NCBI GenBank assembly: GCA_023380415.1 | Contig: JAMCRC010000001.1 | Span: 10,516 to 21,644, forward strand | DNA length: 11,129 bases | Source of the DNA: Patescibacteria group bacterium | GTDB taxonomy: Bacteria > Patescibacteriota > Minisyncoccia > UBA6257 > GWB1-50-10 | Direction of reading: 5' to 3' | In this document: one piece after another, positions 1 to 5,869 of the stretch | How positions within the stretch are numbered: position 1 is the first letter of the stretch | Layout of the letters: each line of letters starts with the position of its first letter | Made by a program: the position numbers and the translations under genes | The notes under the pieces: model-generated | The model's database searches: none | Seen by the model: the letters and a program-made list of their open reading frames with translations, nothing else | Told to the model about the DNA's origin: nothing

Positions 1-13
1 TTCAACTCCTTGA

Positions 14-256
14 CGCTTTCCGGCGGGCATAATGAGCGGTTCGGTCGGTCTCCAGGGCGGAGCCAAGGCCCAATACCATCTGCGGCAATCTTTCGTCTTC
101 CTCGATATGCATCCATTGAACAAGCCGGAAGTTATGGTGCCAATGATACAGGACAAGTTCGACGCTCAGGGCGATCTTACGGATGAAGAGACGAAGAAAC
201 GGATCGTAGAATATTTGTCCGCTCTCGCAGCCTGGGCCAAGAAGATAAATAAATAA
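14..256 (+). CDS. NAD(P)H-dependent FMN reductase-like protein, 3' part, disrupted at the window edge
   Basis: This is the C-terminal part of a flavodoxin-fold NAD(P)H-dependent FMN reductase, a family that reduces free flavin with NAD(P)H in the cytosol. The visible protein runs through PAGIMSGSVGLQGGAKAQYH, HLRQSFVFLDMHPLN and DAQGDLTDEETKKRI. This matches the family's pattern of KPaxivS, a Gly-rich flavin/partner loop, LRQ, and a closing LTDE helix. The frame has a stop (TGA) at 11-13. Upstream, frame 3 (positions 3-23) reads QLLDAFR, which resembles the family's preceding LDxF helix, so the gene looks frameshifted or mis-joined at the contig end rather than starting here. The ATG at 32 lies inside the conserved core and is unlikely to be a natural start. 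The stop is 9 bp before zwf on the same strand, so the two are probably co-transcribed. Family assignment is fairly secure; whether the gene is intact in the organism cannot be seen. Confidence 0.65.
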   Translation, partial: RFPAGIMSGSVGLQGGAKAQYHLRQSFVFLDMHPLNKPEVMVPMIQDKFDAQGDLTDEETKKRIVEYLSALAAWAKKINK

Positions 257-265
257 GGCCGGATA

Positions 266-1675
266 ATGACGGATAACCCGAAAATACCGACGATCGTCGT
301 CGTCTTAGGCGCGACCGGCGATCTTACGGCCCAGAAGATAACCCCGGCCCTCTGGAATCTTTATCGGAGCGGTTCGCTGCCCCGGATGTTTCGGGTCGTC
401 GGATTCGCGCGACGGCCGTTCCCGGATCGGGATTTCGCCCAAATGGCCGCGGCCAATCTTTTGAAGCGCTTGCGTCCCACGGAGGCCGAAGAGGCCGAGA
501 GATTCCTCGGCCTGTTCTCTTACTCCCAGGGCTTTTTCGAGAGGCGGGCGGACTATCTTCGGCTCAAAAAACGCTTGGACGAGATCGACGAGGGCTGGGG
601 CATGTGCTCCAACAAGCTATTCTATCTCGCCGTTCCGCCGCGGCTTTATCCGGACATCTTGAACCATTTGGCTTCGACCGGTTTGGGGCGGCCTTGCGGC
701 GGCCCCGACGAGGGCTGGACCCGGATTATCGTCGAGAAGCCGTTCGGGAGCGATCTCCAAAGCGCCAAGGACCTGGATGTGCTCCTGGGCGAACTTTTCG
801 CCGAAGACCAGATCTACCGCATCGACCATTATCTTGCCAAAGAGATGCTCCAGAATATCCTGGCCTTCCGGTTCTCGAACGATCTTTTCGAACCGGGCTG
901 GAATCGAAGCGGCATATCCGAGATTCGGATCCGGCTTTGGGAATCGCTCGGCGTCGAAGGTCGGGGTGGATTTTACGACGGCGTGGGCGCCCTGCGGGAC
1001 GTCGGCCAAAATCATCTGCTCCAGATGCTGGCTCTCACGGCCATGGCGCGCCCGCGAAGCTTTTCGTCCCGAGACGTCCGGGCGGCGCGGCAGGCCTTTA
1101 TCGAATCGCTCGTGCCCTTCAAGCCGAAGGAGATCAGGACCGGGACCATCCGCGGACAATACGACGGTTATCGGGGCATCAAAGGCGTCGCTTCGGATTC
1201 TGCGACCGAAACTTACTTCCGCGTCGAAGCCCGTTCGAGCGATCCGCCTTGGAAAGGCGTGAAGTTCGTTCTCGAGTCGGGCAAGCGCTTGGGAAGATCG
1301 CTCAAGGAGATCGAGATCGTTTCGCGCGGCGGAGCGGACCGGCGGAACTCGCTTGTCTTCCATGTCGAGCCGAAGGAAGGCATTACCATCAAATTCTGGG
1401 CCAAAAAGCCCGGTCGCGGAATGGAGCTTCAGGAGCGCAAGCTCGGTTTCAAATTCCGCCCCGCTTCAAAAGCGCATCCGGCGGAGGATTATGAAAAGCT
1501 CTTATGGGATTGCCTTACGGACGACCAGACGCTTTTCGTCTCGAGCGGAGAGATTCAAGCGATGTGGCGGTTCATCGATCCCATTATCGACGGCTGGCAA
1601 AAAGGCCTCGCTCCCCTTTTGCGTTACAAGCCCGACTCGTCATCGATAACGAAGGCCGGCGGCGCGGCTAAATGA
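266..1675 (+). CDS. zwf: Glucose-6-phosphate 1-dehydrogenase
   Basis: Oxidises glucose 6-phosphate to 6-phosphogluconolactone with reduction of NADP+ (or NAD+), the first step of the oxidative pentose phosphate pathway, in the cytosol. The 469-aa protein is slightly shorter than the usual 480-510. The N-terminal Rossmann nucleotide loop is GATGDLTAQK (15-24), where the common form is GASGDLxxRK, so the usual Arg before Lys is Gln. IIVEKPFG (154-161) follows. The substrate and catalytic signature is RIDHYLAKE (185-193, with His188 and Lys192). VEGRGGFYD (230-238) and QNHLLQ (248-253, His250 as likely catalytic base) complete the active site. The C-terminal domain ends with TLF and MWRFIDPIIDGW (433-444). 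The ATG at 266 has AAGG about 7 bp upstream. The 3' end overlaps the convergent rarA by 8 bp. No 6-phosphogluconolactonase or gnd is visible here. Confidence 0.95.
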   Translation: MTDNPKIPTIVVVLGATGDLTAQKITPALWNLYRSGSLPRMFRVVGFARRPFPDRDFAQMAAANLLKRLRPTEAEEAERFLGLFSYSQGFFERRADYLRLKKRLDEIDEGWGMCSNKLFYLAVPPRLYPDILNHLASTGLGRPCGGPDEGWTRIIVEKPFGSDLQSAKDLDVLLGELFAEDQIYRIDHYLAKEMLQNILAFRFSNDLFEPGWNRSGISEIRIRLWESLGVEGRGGFYDGVGALRDVGQNHLLQMLALTAMARPRSFSSRDVRAARQAFIESLVPFKPKEIRTGTIRGQYDGYRGIKGVASDSATETYFRVEARSSDPPWKGVKFVLESGKRLGRSLKEIEIVSRGGADRRNSLVFHVEPKEGITIKFWAKKPGRGMELQERKLGFKFRPASKAHPAEDYEKLLWDCLTDDQTLFVSSGEIQAMWRFIDPIIDGWQKGLAPLLRYKPDSSSITKAGGAAK

Positions 1676-2795
1676 GATATTTCTTCCCCTTCAACTTCTC
1701 GGGCAGAAGGTCGTTTTTGGGATAGCGTTCGTAGTCCTTCCCGTATCCCATGTCCTTCATCAGCTTGGTGACCGGATTCCTTATTTGAAGCGGTATCGGC
1801 AGGTTGCCGTACTTTTTGACGTCGTCGAGGGCGCGGAAATACGCCTCGTAAGAGCGTTTGGTCTTCGGAGCGCCCGCAAGATAACAGACGCCGTGGGCCA
1901 GATTTATGGCGCATTCGGGGAGGCCGATCACCTCCACGGCCCGGAAGACGTTGTTGGCTATTTCAAGGGCCATCGGGTCGGCTAGGCCCACATCCTCCGA
2001 GGCGAAAATGACCATCCTCCGGGCGATGAACTTCGGGTCCTCGCCCGCTTCGACCATCCTGGCCAGGTAATAGAGCGCCGCGTCCGGCTGGGAGGCGCGC
2101 ATGCTCTTAATGAAAGCGCTTATCGTGTCGTAGTGCCCCTCTCCTTTTTTGTCGTAGCGGATATATTTCGATTGGAGCGCGTCCGTGAGCGTCTGGACGT
2201 TCACCTCTTTGTACAGGGCTTCCGTGGCCTCGAGGAGACCCAATAACTGGCGGGCATCGCCGTTCGCGAAGTTTATCACCCATTCCCTGGCCGCCTTATC
2301 CATCGCTATGCCCGTGCGGTCGATTATCTTCCCGAGCTCGTCCGGCGAGAGCTCGTTCAAGACGAAGACCCGGCAGCGCGAAAGGAGCGGGCTGATGACC
2401 TCGAAGGATGGATTTTCGGTCGTTGCCCCGATGAGCGTGATGCGGCCGGTCTCCACGAATGGCAGAAGGAAGTCCTGCTGGGCCTTGTTGAACCGGTGGA
2501 TCTCGTCGAGGAAAAGAACGGTAGGCCTGAGCCCCGCCTGGCCCTGGACCACCTCCCTAACATCTTCCTTGCCGGCCGATACGGCCGAAAGCTCCACGAA
2601 ATCTGCGCCGAGGGCCTTGGCGTATATCTTGGCGAGCGTGGTTTTGCCAACTCCGGGCGGTCCCCAAAGAACAAAAGAAAAGAGATGCCTCTTTTCTATC
2701 GCCTCGCGTATCGGCTTGCCCGGTCCGACTAAATGCTCTTGGCCGATGAATTCGGCGAGGGTCTTGGGTCTTATCTTAGAGGCCAGCGGTTCCAT
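1668..2795 (-). CDS. rarA: Replication-associated recombination protein A (AAA+ ATPase, MgsA/RarA)
   Basis: A AAA+ ATPase of the RarA/MgsA/WRNIP1 family, related to clamp-loader subunits, that acts at stalled or damaged replication forks. The 375-aa protein begins MEPLASKIRPKTLAEFIGQ, as in the family. It has Walker A GPPGVGKTT (45-53), Walker B LFLDEIHRFNK (94-104), sensor 1 GATTENPSF (123-131) and an arginine-finger region SRCR (139-142). The family-specific C-terminal tetramerisation region follows: YDTISAFIKSMRASQPDAAL (222-241), FASEDVGLADP (264-274) and IPLQIRNPVTKLMKDMGYGK (334-353). It is shorter than the usual 430-450 aa because the tail is trimmed and loops are compact; all ATPase motifs are present. 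It is convergent with zwf (8-bp overlap) and divergent from the 139-aa gene across about 100 bp. No strong Shine-Dalgarno is seen before the ATG. Confidence 0.95.
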   Translation of the reverse strand: MEPLASKIRPKTLAEFIGQEHLVGPGKPIREAIEKRHLFSFVLWGPPGVGKTTLAKIYAKALGADFVELSAVSAGKEDVREVVQGQAGLRPTVLFLDEIHRFNKAQQDFLLPFVETGRITLIGATTENPSFEVISPLLSRCRVFVLNELSPDELGKIIDRTGIAMDKAAREWVINFANGDARQLLGLLEATEALYKEVNVQTLTDALQSKYIRYDKKGEGHYDTISAFIKSMRASQPDAALYYLARMVEAGEDPKFIARRMVIFASEDVGLADPMALEIANNVFRAVEVIGLPECAINLAHGVCYLAGAPKTKRSYEAYFRALDDVKKYGNLPIPLQIRNPVTKLMKDMGYGKDYERYPKNDLLPEKLKGKKYLI

Positions 2796-2835
2796 ACGCT
2801 CGCAGTTTAGGCGCCTTCCGGCGTTTAGTAAAACG

Positions 2836-2864
2836 TTGACGGCCGGGCCTTATGGTTATATTTT
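2836..2864 (+). promoter_or_regulatory. Probable sigma-70-type promoter for the 139-aa gene
   Basis: TTGACG at 2836-2841 is a near-consensus -35 box. It is followed by an AT-rich stretch offering TATATT (2857-2862, 15-bp spacer) or TATTTT (2859-2864, 17-bp spacer) as the -10 box. The expected transcript start near 2870 would leave a leader of about 25 nt containing the perfect ribosome binding site at 2884-2890. The position in the gap between divergent genes fits. Confidence 0.5.
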
Positions 2865-2883
2865 AATGCCATAGTTCTTAAAA

Positions 2884-2890
2884 AAGGAGG
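2884..2890 (+). promoter_or_regulatory. Perfect Shine-Dalgarno sequence for the 139-aa gene
   Basis: AAGGAGG lies 5 nt before the ATG at 2896, inside the purine run AAAAAAGGAGG. It is the only full-consensus ribosome binding site in the window and fixes the start of the downstream gene. It suggests that gene is well translated compared with its neighbours. Confidence 0.85.
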
Positions 2891-2895
2891 TAAAT

Positions 2896-3315
2896 ATGAT
2901 ACGCGAATTCTATGCCGTGACCGCGACTTCGATCTACCACGCGGTATCGGACGACCACGGCCGGGCGATCGCAACGAAGATAGCGGTAAAGGGCCATAGC
3001 CGGATACCGGTCGGCAATCGTTTGGAGCGCGGCACGATGATAGCGATCCGGGAGAATCTCGTGGCCTACGATCCCGGCATCACCGGTCGGCCGATAGAGT
3101 TGGTCAACACGAAGGATTGGGGCGGCCATTCTTCCGCCATCGTGGCCCTCTTTCTCGAGGTTCGCAATGCCGCCCGGTGCTTCCAATATCCCGATCCCAG
3201 GCCTTACGACGAGCGATGGCTCGAAGAGACGAAAAAGGTCGTAGCGGCCATCGGAGAGAATCATCCGGCGTTCTACGTCGATGAAGAACGGCGCCACGCG
3301 TTAGCGGAGGCCTGA
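2896..3315 (+). CDS. Hypothetical protein, 139 aa, stand-alone transcription unit
   Basis: I do not recognise this protein. The start is firm: ATG 5 nt after a perfect AAGGAGG. It is soluble, with no signal peptide or membrane segment. The N-terminal half looks like beta strands (REFYAVTATSIYHAV, KIAVKGHSRIPVG, GTMIAIRENLVAYD). A central segment, DWGGHSSAIVALFLE (74-88), precedes a single Cys (95). The C-terminal half is acidic and helical: PYDERWLEETKKVVAAIGEN (103-122), then HPAFYVDEERRH. The order of an SH3-like or barrel-like start, a GGH loop and a helical end suggests one small globular domain, but this is inference. It has its own promoter (2836-2864) and terminator (3327-3356), so it is monocistronic. 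An opposite-strand frame of the same length (2878-3297) is a shadow. Confidence that it is a real gene is high; function is unknown. Confidence 0.85.
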   Translation: MIREFYAVTATSIYHAVSDDHGRAIATKIAVKGHSRIPVGNRLERGTMIAIRENLVAYDPGITGRPIELVNTKDWGGHSSAIVALFLEVRNAARCFQYPDPRPYDERWLEETKKVVAAIGENHPAFYVDEERRHALAEA

Positions 3316-3326
3316 AGCTATTTTAG

Positions 3327-3356
3327 AGCGGCACTCGGTGCCGCTTTTTATTTTTG
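3327..3356 (+). terminator. Rho-independent terminator after the 139-aa gene
   Basis: A perfect 8-bp stem AGCGGCAC / GTGCCGCT (3327-3334 with 3338-3345) closes a TCG loop and runs into TTTTT-A-TTTTT. It lies 12 nt after the TGA at 3313-3315. The reverse strand has no U-tract, so it works only in the + direction. Confidence 0.9.
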
Positions 3357-3369
3357 TAGATGCAATAAT

Positions 3370-4296
3370 TCACAACTCCACCGGCAGGTCCACTAGGTTT
3401 TCAACGGCCTTGTTGCGGAAGAGAGCGTGAACGCCCCAATAGGCCAGACCGGCGCCGATAACGCCCGTCAGGACGTCGAAGAAGTAATGTTCGCCGAGGT
3501 ACATGACGCCCGCGGCCATCGCCAGGGAATAAAGGACGAAGAGAGGCGTCCACTTCGGGAATTTCTTGGAAAGGAAAACGGCGGTCACGGTCGCGTAGGC
3601 CATATGGAGCGACGGAACCGCCGCCACCGGATTGGATTTGAAGACGGCATAGACGGTCGGCAGGGCCAAGGACCCGAGAAGGTGCCGGGAAACGATGTCG
3701 GTGATATGGGTCACGGGCGGGAGGAACCCGTTAAGCCCGGCGAGCCATGGCGGCGCCGCCGGGAAGAGCAAAAAGGTCAGGAAGCCGACGAACGAAACGC
3801 CGACTATCGTAAAAACGTAGTTCTCGAAAAGGAGCCTGTCACGGAGCCAAAAAGCGAAGGCGACGAGCAAAGGGATGACGAAATGGGAGTAATAAAGGAA
3901 AGAGGCCGCGTAATCGTACCAATGGAGAGCGCCGGCCGAATAGAAAAGATGCTGGAGGGCGATGGTCGGAGGAACGCCGAAAATGAACTTGTCGAAATCT
4001 ATCATCGGCAGGTAATGGACCACCGGATTGATCTGGGGTATCAAGGTCCTCAAATATTCATAAGCGAGGATGAGCAAGATGGGCGGTGTCCAGTCCCGCA
4101 GGAATTTTTTCCCCTTTCCGATCACGAAAGCGACGAGGCCGGCGAAGACAAAGAACTGGTCCGGAGCGTACGGGGCCTGGTAGAAGATCAAGGCGATGCC
4201 GATGACGGCCAAAAACAAAAAAGACGCGGCGGTCAGGAATTTATCGTAACGCTCCAACTTGAGCCAAAAGGCCCTTATTTTTCGGACAAGAGACAA
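3370..4296 (-). CDS. PAP2-superfamily membrane protein, AUR1 / inositolphosphotransferase-like
   Basis: An integral membrane phosphatase or phosphotransferase of the PAP2 superfamily, probably acting on lipid phosphates or lipid head groups at the outer face of the membrane. Counting from the TTG at 4296 (308 aa), it has several hydrophobic segments, the FPAAPPWLAG loop (178-187), the PSLH motif (228-231, in place of the PSGH of classic PAP2) and GEHYFFDV (268-275; His270 and Asp274, four apart). PAPPWLA plus PSLH is the AUR1/PAP2_3 variant. The only upstream ATG in frame (4350) lies inside the same-strand tRNA-Gln, so it cannot be a normal start. No other ATG occurs before the membrane core, so I propose TTG 4296, but there is no clear Shine-Dalgarno and other non-ATG starts are possible. 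No own promoter is seen, so it may be read through from the tRNA. Confidence 0.85.
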   Translation of the reverse strand: MSLVRKIRAFWLKLERYDKFLTAASFLFLAVIGIALIFYQAPYAPDQFFVFAGLVAFVIGKGKKFLRDWTPPILLILAYEYLRTLIPQINPVVHYLPMIDFDKFIFGVPPTIALQHLFYSAGALHWYDYAASFLYYSHFVIPLLVAFAFWLRDRLLFENYVFTIVGVSFVGFLTFLLFPAAPPWLAGLNGFLPPVTHITDIVSRHLLGSLALPTVYAVFKSNPVAAVPSLHMAYATVTAVFLSKKFPKWTPLFVLYSLAMAAGVMYLGEHYFFDVLTGVIGAGLAYWGVHALFRNKAVENLVDLPVEL

Positions 4297-4315
4297 TGGA
4301 ATGTTAAAACTCGAT

Positions 4316-4389
4316 TGGCTGCGGGACCTGGATTCGAACCAAGATACCATGCTCCAGAGGCATGTGTCCTACCGTTAGACGATCCCGCA
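4316..4389 (-). tRNA. tRNA-Gln (anticodon CTG), CCA encoded
   Basis: On the - strand, a complete cloverleaf folds. The acceptor TGCGGGA pairs with TCCCGCA. The D arm is GTCT/GGAC around AACGGTA. The anticodon stem is CATGC/GCATG with loop CTCTGGA, giving anticodon CUG for CAG. The T arm is CTTGG/CCAGG with loop TTCGAAT. The discriminator is G73 and CCA is encoded at 4318-4316. The weak U1-A72 pair and G73 are typical of bacterial tRNA-Gln. It has its own promoter upstream (4400-4428) and lies about 20 bp before the PAP2 gene on the same strand. Confidence 0.95.
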
Positions 4390-4399
4390 ATGCGTTCCT

Positions 4400-4428
4400 A
4401 TGTTACAACCCCGGTCGTGATTTTTCAA
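4400..4428 (-). promoter_or_regulatory. Sigma-70-type promoter for tRNA-Gln
   Basis: Read on the - strand, TTGAAA (4428-4423) is followed by exactly 17 bp and then TAACAT (4405-4400). The expected start is near 4393, about four bases before the tRNA 5' end at 4389. The -35 box overlaps the stop codon of the preceding pyrophosphohydrolase gene. Confidence 0.7.
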
Positions 4429-4814
4429 CCGGTGCTGGCCCGCCGCTTTTTGCCGGCGTACCGCCTTTCATTGGTCTTATAACCGTCATCGGCCGACCAG
4501 AACAAGAACAGCCTCTTTTTGAATCCTCCTTTGGTCCGGTAGGAAAGTCTTTGGGCCGATCTTATCTGGGCGCTCGAGATGCGTTTCGTCCTTTTTATCT
4601 CTTCGACGACGTCCAGCACGTCGGCCAATTCCGAAGTTATCTCGTCCTTGGTCCTGGCGTTGAGCAGTCCGCTCGCTTCTTCGCCGACCTTCTTGAGCAA
4701 CTCCCGCTCGAAATCCTTGGCCCCAAGCTTTCTGGCCTCGTAAGCACTCCCCTTTTTGGCGATCTTCTCCGGTATCTTGTCCCTGATGAGCTTGTTGTAA
4801 TAGATCCTCTTCAT
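4425..4814 (-). CDS. Nucleoside-triphosphate pyrophosphohydrolase-like (MazG / PRA-PH superfamily)
   Basis: A 129-aa all-alpha protein of the MazG-like / phosphoribosyl-ATP pyrophosphohydrolase superfamily. Such proteins hydrolyse (d)NTPs or related nucleotides to monophosphate and PPi in the cytosol, commonly as nucleotide-pool house-cleaning. It opens with YNKLIRDKIPE (6-16), typical of this small subgroup (usual form KLVRDKIPE). ELLKKVGEEASGL (38-50) and EITSELADVLDVVEEI (58-73) carry the acidic metal-binding residues (Glu45/46, Glu62, Asp65). GGFKKRLFL (96-104) is the usual closing strand. The last 25 residues are very basic and appear extra. It is the last gene of the seven-gene run, 12 bp after the DedA-like gene. 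Two overlapping TATAAT boxes just upstream could give it its own near-leaderless transcript. True substrate is unknown. Confidence 0.85.
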   Translation of the reverse strand: MKRIYYNKLIRDKIPEKIAKKGSAYEARKLGAKDFERELLKKVGEEASGLLNARTKDEITSELADVLDVVEEIKRTKRISSAQIRSAQRLSYRTKGGFKKRLFLFWSADDGYKTNERRYAGKKRRASTG

Positions 4815-4820
4815 GCGTTC

Positions 4821-4831
4821 ATTATATTATA
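4821..4831 (-). promoter_or_regulatory. Candidate internal -10 box(es) directly before the pyrophosphohydrolase start
   Basis: On the - strand the sequence TATAATATAAT (4831-4821) holds two overlapping perfect -10 hexamers that end 11 and 6 bp before the ATG at 4814. The nearer one would place the transcript start on the ATG itself, a leaderless mRNA. No -35 box or extended -10 is present, and the site overlaps the stop of the preceding gene, so it is only a candidate. Confidence 0.3.
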
Positions 4832-5453
4832 CAGGATCATCCGGGCCGCCGTTCCGTTCGCTGTGGCGGACGATGCGCCTCGATATGCGCCAGAGAAGGA
4901 ACATGATGATGGCCACGACGAATATGGCGACCACGATATTCACCACGTCGGAAAAGCTCTCCCAGTAGCTCCCGACGGCGAACCCGATAAGGAGCAATCC
5001 GCCGATATCCACGAAGTTGCCGATAGCATCGTAAAACAGAAACTTCTTGAAAGGGACGCCCGAGGCGCCCGAAAGGACGCTTACGGCCGGACCCAAAGCG
5101 CCGGCGATCCGGGTCGAGAAGATCATGAAGGGCGCATCCCGCCGCACCTCGGCTTCGAGCCGATCGAAGAACTTTATCCGGTTGAGGCGCAGTTTGCGTA
5201 TCACGGCCGCGCCGTACCGGCGGGCCAGAAAGAAATCGACAAGATCGCCAAGGACATTGCCCGCAAGGCCGACGGCGAGGGCCAGATAGAAGTTGAACAC
5301 TCCCTGGCTCGAGAAGGCGCCTACGGCCATCAGTATCTCGCTCGCCGGGATGGGCACGACTATGCCGGCAAAAAATATCGCCGCGAAGAGGGCGACGTAT
5401 TTATAGAGCAGGAGGTAAGAGAGCAGGACGCCCAGGATGGAGCCGTATTCCAT
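4827..5453 (-). CDS. DedA-family (VTT/SNARE-associated domain) membrane protein
   Basis: A 208-aa polytopic inner-membrane protein of the DedA superfamily. These proteins are linked to membrane-potential maintenance and, for some members, lipid-carrier or phospholipid flipping. Family motifs in order: VPIPASEILMAVGAF (33-47), with the membrane-embedded acidic residue Glu39; GD (69-70); FFLARRYG (74-81), matching the usual FxxGRxxG; STRIAGALGPAVSVLSGASG (113-132), the R-x3-G-x3-(P)xxxG-G segment with Arg115; and FLFYDAIGN (138-146). A last hydrophobic helix (about 170-188) and a basic tail follow. It starts 6 bp after the 134-aa gene, with no clear Shine-Dalgarno, so translation is probably coupled. 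It lies next to a PAP2-type enzyme, a partnership seen in bacteria where DedA and PAP2 proteins handle undecaprenyl or phospholipid phosphates; the link here is inference. Confidence 0.88.
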   Translation of the reverse strand: MEYGSILGVLLSYLLLYKYVALFAAIFFAGIVVPIPASEILMAVGAFSSQGVFNFYLALAVGLAGNVLGDLVDFFLARRYGAAVIRKLRLNRIKFFDRLEAEVRRDAPFMIFSTRIAGALGPAVSVLSGASGVPFKKFLFYDAIGNFVDIGGLLLIGFAVGSYWESFSDVVNIVVAIFVVAIIMFLLWRISRRIVRHSERNGGPDDPV

Positions 5454-5459
5454 GGCGGT

Positions 5460-5864
5460 CTATTGGCTGTTGGCGGCTTGATGTTCGGCGACCGCGCTTT
5501 GGACCTGTTTCGTGAAGGCCGTCGGGTTTAGGCCGCGCTTTTCGGCGTATTCGTATATCGGTATGCGAGGATAAGCCGCGCTTTCGATGTTGAGCGCCGA
5601 TATCAGGTATTGCGGAGGCAGGCCGAAGATGCGGTTCACGTAATCGAATGTCATCCAGGCCTGGATGATGTCCGCCCGGCCGTTTGGCAGCGGCTCGCGC
5701 CGGCCGGCGAGGGAAAAGTGGATGGCCTGGTCGTTCAATATTCTGGCCTGGCGCAGGTCGAGATATTGCTTGATCAATGCGGCGAAAAGGACGATGAGAA
5801 CGATGGCGAGAAAGGCCATCACGATGTTGATATACCGGTCCGGATGCCTTTTAAGTTCCCCCAT
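5460..5864 (-). CDS. Hypothetical single-pass membrane protein, 134 aa
   Basis: I do not recognise a named family. A basic N-terminus (KRHPDR) precedes one strong hydrophobic segment (about 12-32). A helical linker follows, KQYLDLRQARILNDQAIHF (32-50). The soluble C-terminal domain is probably extracytoplasmic and contains IQAWMTFDYVNRIFGLPPQY (67-86), ALNIESAAYPRIPIYEYAEK (90-109), then RGLNPTAF. The pattern of a WMT-x2-YV-x3-FGLP start, a LI.AL.I helix and a ...P...YAE.RGLNP end resembles a short helical module that I recall from bacterial membrane redox proteins; this is memory, not a search result. It lies 5 bp after the SMS-like PAP2 gene and 6 bp before the DedA-like gene, inside the run that begins with the flavin electron-transfer genes. 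No Shine-Dalgarno is seen, so translation is probably coupled. Confidence 0.75.
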   Translation of the reverse strand: MGELKRHPDRYINIVMAFLAIVLIVLFAALIKQYLDLRQARILNDQAIHFSLAGRREPLPNGRADIIQAWMTFDYVNRIFGLPPQYLISALNIESAAYPRIPIYEYAEKRGLNPTAFTKQVQSAVAEHQAANSQ

Positions 5865-5869
5865 GCGTT

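Noticed and set aside
604..1494. Alternative frames inside zwf on both strands (604-1494 +, 617-1363 -, 777-1262 +)
   Set aside because: zwf is strongly supported by motif order over its full length; the other frames are Arg/Pro/Ser-rich shadows.
2809..2828. Small inverted repeat (CGCC-TTCC-GGCG core) between rarA and the 139-aa gene
   Set aside because: Only four strict G-C pairs with weaker flanking pairs, no U-tract, and it lies upstream of the predicted + promoter; no regulatory role can be supported.
2878..3297. 139-codon frame on the - strand, same length as the + strand gene
   Set aside because: The + strand gene has a promoter, a perfect ribosome binding site and a terminator; the - frame has none of these.
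3327..3345. Hairpin resembling the last stem-loop of a Cas9 tracrRNA (GGCAC...GTGCC)
   Set aside because: It follows a stop codon by 12 nt and is followed by U-tracts, as a normal terminator; there is no CRISPR repeat, anti-repeat or cas gene in the window.
3427..5531. Long + strand frames (3427-4482 and 4362-5531) opposite PAP2, tRNA-Gln, NTPase and DedA genes
   Set aside because: They run across a tRNA and several unrelated real genes on the other strand, have low-complexity charged composition and no recognisable domain.
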